A stretch of DNA of 64,000 nucleotides, taken from Pisaster brevispinus. Its lineage: Eukaryota > Echinodermata > Asteroidea > Forcipulatida > Asteriidae. Under the pieces are notes generated by a model, which worked only from the letters and a program-made list of their open reading frames with translations, had not been told where the DNA came from and did not search any database. Below, in pieces: positions 60,336 to 64,000 of the stretch. The position numbers and the translations under genes were made by a program. Each line of letters starts with the position of its first letter. The stretch's first letter is position 1. The stretch covers positions 13,204,932 to 13,268,931 of the forward strand of contig JAMKCF010000018.1 in assembly GCA_023634235.1 (NCBI GenBank). Direction: 5' to 3'.

Positions 60336-60358
60336 TGGGAATACCGGGTGCCGTAGGC
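60336..60358 (+). pseudogene. 5S gene interrupted by the transposon, 3' part
   Basis: Right target duplication TGGGAAT (60,336-60,342) continuing as ACCGGGTGCCGTAGGC, 5S residues 96-118. It is followed by a normal spacer, which fixes the reading of the insertion as a split 5S gene. Confidence 0.88.
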
Positions 60359-61833
60359 ATCTATTTTGTGTTGTCCTTTTTTGACTAACAGAAACTTGAA
60401 ATTAACCATTAAGCACATAAATTTATGTAAGAAGTTTGTCTACGGCCATACTAAGCTGAAAACACCGGTTCTCGTTTGATCACCGAAGTTAAGCAGCATC
60501 GGGCCTGGTCAGTACTTGGACTGGAGACCTCCTGGGAATACCGGGTGCCGTAGACATGTATTTTGTTTTTTGTTTTTTCCTTTTTTGAATAACATAAACT
60601 TGAAATAAACCATTAAGCACATAAATGTATGAAAGCAGTTTGTCTACGGCCATACTACGCTGAAAACACCGGTTCTCGTTTGATCATCGAAGTTAAGCAG
60701 CGTCTGGCCAGGTCAGTACTTGGACGGGAGACCTCCTGGGAATACCGGGTGCAGTAGACATCTATTTTGTTTTCGTCCTTTTTTGACTAACAGAAACTTG
60801 AAATTAACCATTAAGCACATCATTTTATATAAGAAGTTTGTCTACGGCCATACTACGCTGAAAACACCGGTTCTCGTTTGATCACCGAAGTTAAGCAGCG
60901 TCGGGCCAGGTCAGTACTTGGACGGGAGACCTCCTGGGAATACCGGGTGCAGTAGACATCTATTTTGTTTTCGTCCTTTTTTGACTAACATAAACTTGGA
61001 ATTAACCATTAAGCACATAAATTCATGTAAGCAGTTTGTCTACGGCAGTACTGCGCTGAATACACCGTTCTCGTTTGATCACCGAAGTTAATCAGCGTCG
61101 GGCCAGGTCAGTACTTGGACGGGAGACCTCCTGGGAATACCGGGTACTTAGGCATCTATTTTGTTTTCGTCCTTTTTTGACTAACAGAAACTTGAAATTA
61201 ACCATTAAGCACATAATTTTACACAAGAAGTTTGTCTACGGCCATACTCTGCTGAAAACACCGGTTCTCGTTTGATCACCGAAGTTAAGCAGCGTCGGGC
61301 CAGGTCAGTACTTGGACGGAAGACCTCCTGGGAATACTGGGTGCCGTAGACATCTATTTTGTTTTTTGTTTTTTCCTTTTTTGACTAACAGAAACTTGAA
61401 ATTAACCATTAAGCACATAAATGTATGAAAGCAGTTTGTCTACGGCCATACTACGCTGAAAACACCGGTTCTCGTTTGATCACCGAAGTTAAGCAGCGTC
61501 GGGCCAGGTCAGTACTTGGACGGGAGACCACATGGGAATACCGGGTGCAGTAGACATCTATTTTGTTTTCGTCCTTTTTTGACTAACAGAAACTTGAAAT
61601 TAACCATTAAGCACATAATTTTATATAAGAAGTTTGTCTACGGCCATACTCTGCTGAAAACACCGGTTCTCGTTTGATCACCGAAGTTAAGCAGCGTCTG
61701 GCCAGGTCAGTACTTGGACGGGAGACCTCCTGGGAATACCGGGTGCAGTAGACATCTATTTTGTTTTCGTCCTTTTTTGACTAACAGAAACTTGGAACTA
61801 ACCATTAAGCACATAAATTTATGTAAGCAGTTT

Positions 61834-61875
61834 GTCTACGGCCATACTACGCTGAATACACCGGTTCTCGTTTGA
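61834..61875 (+). pseudogene. Truncated 5S copy fused to spacer
   Basis: Only 5S residues 1-42 are present. The sequence then jumps from CTCGTTTGA directly into the downstream spacer (CTAACAGAAACTTG). The junction lies in TTTGA/TTTTGA shared by gene and spacer, suggesting microhomology-mediated deletion. All internal promoter boxes are lost. Confidence 0.88.
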
Positions 61876-61928
61876 CTAACAGAAACTTGAAATTAACCAT
61901 TAAGCATATAAATTTATGTAAGCAGTTT

Positions 61929-62038
61929 GTCTACAAATGCTGAAAACACCGGTTCTCGTTTGATCACCGAAGTTAAGCAGCGTCGGGCCAGGTCAGTACT
62001 TGGACGGGAGATTCATGGGAATACCGGGTGCCGTAGAC
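61929..62038 (+). pseudogene. 5S copy with 5' deletion
   Basis: Begins GTCTACAAATGCTGAAAACACC, lacking most of residues 7-18 (helix I/loop A region), and reads GAGATTCATGGG in the C box. The 110-bp copy is likely non-functional. Confidence 0.85.
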
Positions 62039-63916
62039 ATCTACTTTGTTTTCGTCCTTTTTTGACTAACAGAAACTTGAAATTAACCATTAAGCACATA
62101 ATTTTATATAAGAAGTTTGTCTACGGCCATACTACGCTGAAAACACCGGTTCTCGTTTGATCACCGAAGTTAAGCAGCGTCGGGCCAGGTCAGTACTTGG
62201 ACGGGAGACCTCCTGGGAATTCCGGGTGCAGTAGACATCTATTTTGTTTTCGTCCTTTTTTGACTAACATAAACTTGGAATTAACCATTAAGCACATAAA
62301 TTCATGTAAGCAGTTTGTCTACGGCAGTACTGCGCTGAATACACCGTTCTCGTTTGATCACCGAAGTTAATCAGCCTCGGGCCAGGTCAGTACTTGGACG
62401 GGAGACCTCCTGGGAATACCGGGTACTTAGGCATCTATTTTGTTTTCGTCCTTTTTTCACTAACAGAAACTTGAAATTAACCATTAAGCACATAATTTTA
62501 CACAAGAAGTTTGTCTACGGCCATACTCTGCTGAAAACACCGGTTCTCGTTTGATCACCGAAGTTAAGCAGCGTCGGGCCAGGTCAGTACTTGGACGGAA
62601 GACCTCCTGGGAATACTGGGTGCCGTAGACATCTATTTTGTTTTTTGTTTTTTCCTTTTTTGACTAACAGAAACTTGAAATTAACCATTAAGCACATAAA
62701 TGTATGAAAGCAGTTTGTCTACGGCCATACTACGCTGAAAACACCGGTTCTCGTTTGATCACCGAAGTTAAGCAGCGTCGGGCCAGGTCAGTACTTGGAC
62801 GGGAGACCACATGGGAATACAGGGTGCAGTAGACATCTATTTTGTTTTCGTCCTTTTTTGACTAACAGAAACTTGAAATTAACCATTAACCACGTAAGTT
62901 TATATAAGAAGTTTGTCTACGGCCATACTACGCTGAAAACACCGGTTCTCGTTTGATCACCGAAGTAAAGCAGCATCGGGCCAGGTCAGTACTTGGACGG
63001 GAGACCTCCTGGGAATACCGGGTGCCCTAGACATCTACTTTGTTTTTTGTTTTTTTCCTTTTTTGACTAACAGAAACTTGAAATTAACCATTAAGCACAT
63101 AAATGTATGAAAGCAGTTTGTCTACGGCCATATTACGCTGAAATCACCGGTTCTCGTTTGATCACCGAAGTTAAGCAGCGTCGGGCCAGATCAGTACTTG
63201 GACGGGAGACCACATGGGAATACCGGGTGCCGTAGACATCTATTTTGTTTTTGTTTTTTCCTTTTTTGACTAACAGAAACTTGAAATTAACCATTAAGCA
63301 CATAAATGTATGAAAGCAGTTTGTCTACGGCCATACTACGCTGAAAACACCGGTTCTCGTTTGATCACCGAAGTTAAGCAGCGTCGGGCCAGGTCAGTAC
63401 TTGGACGGGAGACCACATGGGAATACCGGTTGCCGTAGACTTCTATTTTGTTTTCGTCCTTTTTTTACTACCAGAAACTTGAAATTAACAATTAAGCATA
63501 TAAATTCATGTAAGCAGTTTGTCTACGGCCATACTACGCTGAATACACCGGTTCTCGTTTGATCACCGAAGTTAAGCAGCATCGGGCCAGATCAGTACTT
63601 GGACGGGAGACCTCCTGGGAATACCGGGTGCCTTAGGCATCTATTTTGTTTTCGTCCTTTTTTGACTAACAGAAACTTGGAATTAACCATTAAGCACATA
63701 AATTCATGTAAGCAGTTTGTCTACGGCCATACTACGCTGAATACACCAGTTCTCGGTTGATCACCGAAGTTAAGCAGCGTCTGGCCAGGTCAGTACTTGG
63801 ACGGGAGACCTCCTGGGAATACTGGGTGCAGTAGACATCTATTTTGTTTTCGTCCTTTTTTGACTAACAGAAACTTGGAATTAACCATTAAGCACATAAA
63901 TTCATGTAAGCAGTTT

Positions 63917-64000
63917 GTCTACGGCCATACTACGCTGAAAACACCGGTTCTCGTTTGATCATCGAAGTTAAGCAGCGTCGGGCCAGGTCAGTACTTGGAC
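63917..64000 (+). rRNA. 5S rRNA gene, cut by window end
   Basis: Residues 1-84 of a copy with one change (GATCATCG for GATCACCG). The window ends inside the C box. Confidence 0.9.

Larger units (their letters stand above)
61022..62870. repeat. 1,279-bp higher-order repeat
   Basis: A 5S copy with the private variants ACGGCAGTACTGCGC and GTTAATCAGC recurs at a 1,279-bp offset (61,038 and 62,317), followed in both places by the ACACAAGAAG spacer and the GACCACATGGG copy. Similarity ends near 62,870. Confidence 0.85.
60336..64000 (+). rRNA. Plus-strand 5S rRNA array, right block
   Basis: Copies located individually after the 3' remnant: 60438-60555, 60642-60759, 60840-60957, 61038-61153, 61234-61351, 61438-61555, 61636-61753, 61834-61875 (truncated), 61929-62038 (deleted), 62119-62236, 62317-62432, 62513-62630, 62717-62834, 62915-63032, 63120-63237, 63323-63440, 63521-63638, 63719-63836, 63917-64000 (cut by window end). 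Several carry GAGACCACATGGG in place of GAGACCTCCTGGG at the end of the C box. Confidence 0.96.

Noticed and set aside
49561..60342. A 26-bp overlap of 5S residues 77-102 as the target duplication
   Set aside because: On the right side residues 77-95 match only partly, while TGGGAAT matches exactly and lies directly outside ends that align as inverted repeats. The 7-bp duplication is the simpler reading.

Overview
The window is eukaryotic, almost certainly from an invertebrate animal. It is dominated by a very large tandem array of 5S ribosomal RNA genes. Each unit is about 196-199 bp: a 118-bp 5S gene (GTCTACGGCC... to ...GCCGTAGAC) plus a spacer of only about 79 bp. The 5S internal promoter (A box near residues 50-64, intermediate element 67-72, C box 80-97) is metazoan in type. 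I cannot name the species from the sequence.

Layout. (1) Positions 1-42,447: about 210 5S units (estimated from length), all on the minus strand, amplified as nested higher-order repeats of 2,154, 1,593, 2,182, 2,376 and 598 bp. Some copies are damaged: 30-bp mini-copies, a spacer-less pair, and a copy with an internal 21-bp duplication. (2) Positions 42,448-42,523: the array flips, giving two divergent 5S genes sharing one 76-bp spacer. (3) Positions 42,524-49,586: 36 plus-strand copies, the last one broken. (4) Positions 49,587-60,335: a 10.75-kb segment unrelated to 5S DNA. (5) Positions 60,336-64,000: the plus-strand array resumes in the middle of the same broken 5S gene.

The main result is the 10.75-kb segment. 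It behaves like a DNA transposon that jumped into a 5S gene. It is flanked by a 7-bp duplication of the 5S target (TGGGAAT, 5S residues 96-102). It has imperfect terminal inverted repeats sharing AGGACTTATCC, plus CCAATCA-containing subterminal repeats at both ends. It carries one nine-coding-exon minus-strand gene that I could splice completely in frame (1,406 codons before the stop, all introns GT-AG). The predicted protein has two C2H2 zinc fingers, a GKY motif like the exonuclease-X C-terminal domain, a cysteine-rich domain resembling DUF6729, an RNase-H-like DDE core of the MuDR/IS256 kind (D565, D634, H666, E827) and a C-terminal Cys motif. The closest described parallel I know is the Dada superfamily of DNA transposons, which make 6-7 bp duplications and target multicopy small RNA genes (U6, U1, tRNA). 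I do not recall a reported 5S-targeting member.

Younger insertions sit inside the element: a 5'-truncated CR1/L2-like LINE tail, a Penelope-like foldback carrying a decayed hammerhead-ribozyme motif and inserted across the stop codon, and a 192-bp palindromic MITE-like sequence in an intron. None of them breaks the coding sequence.
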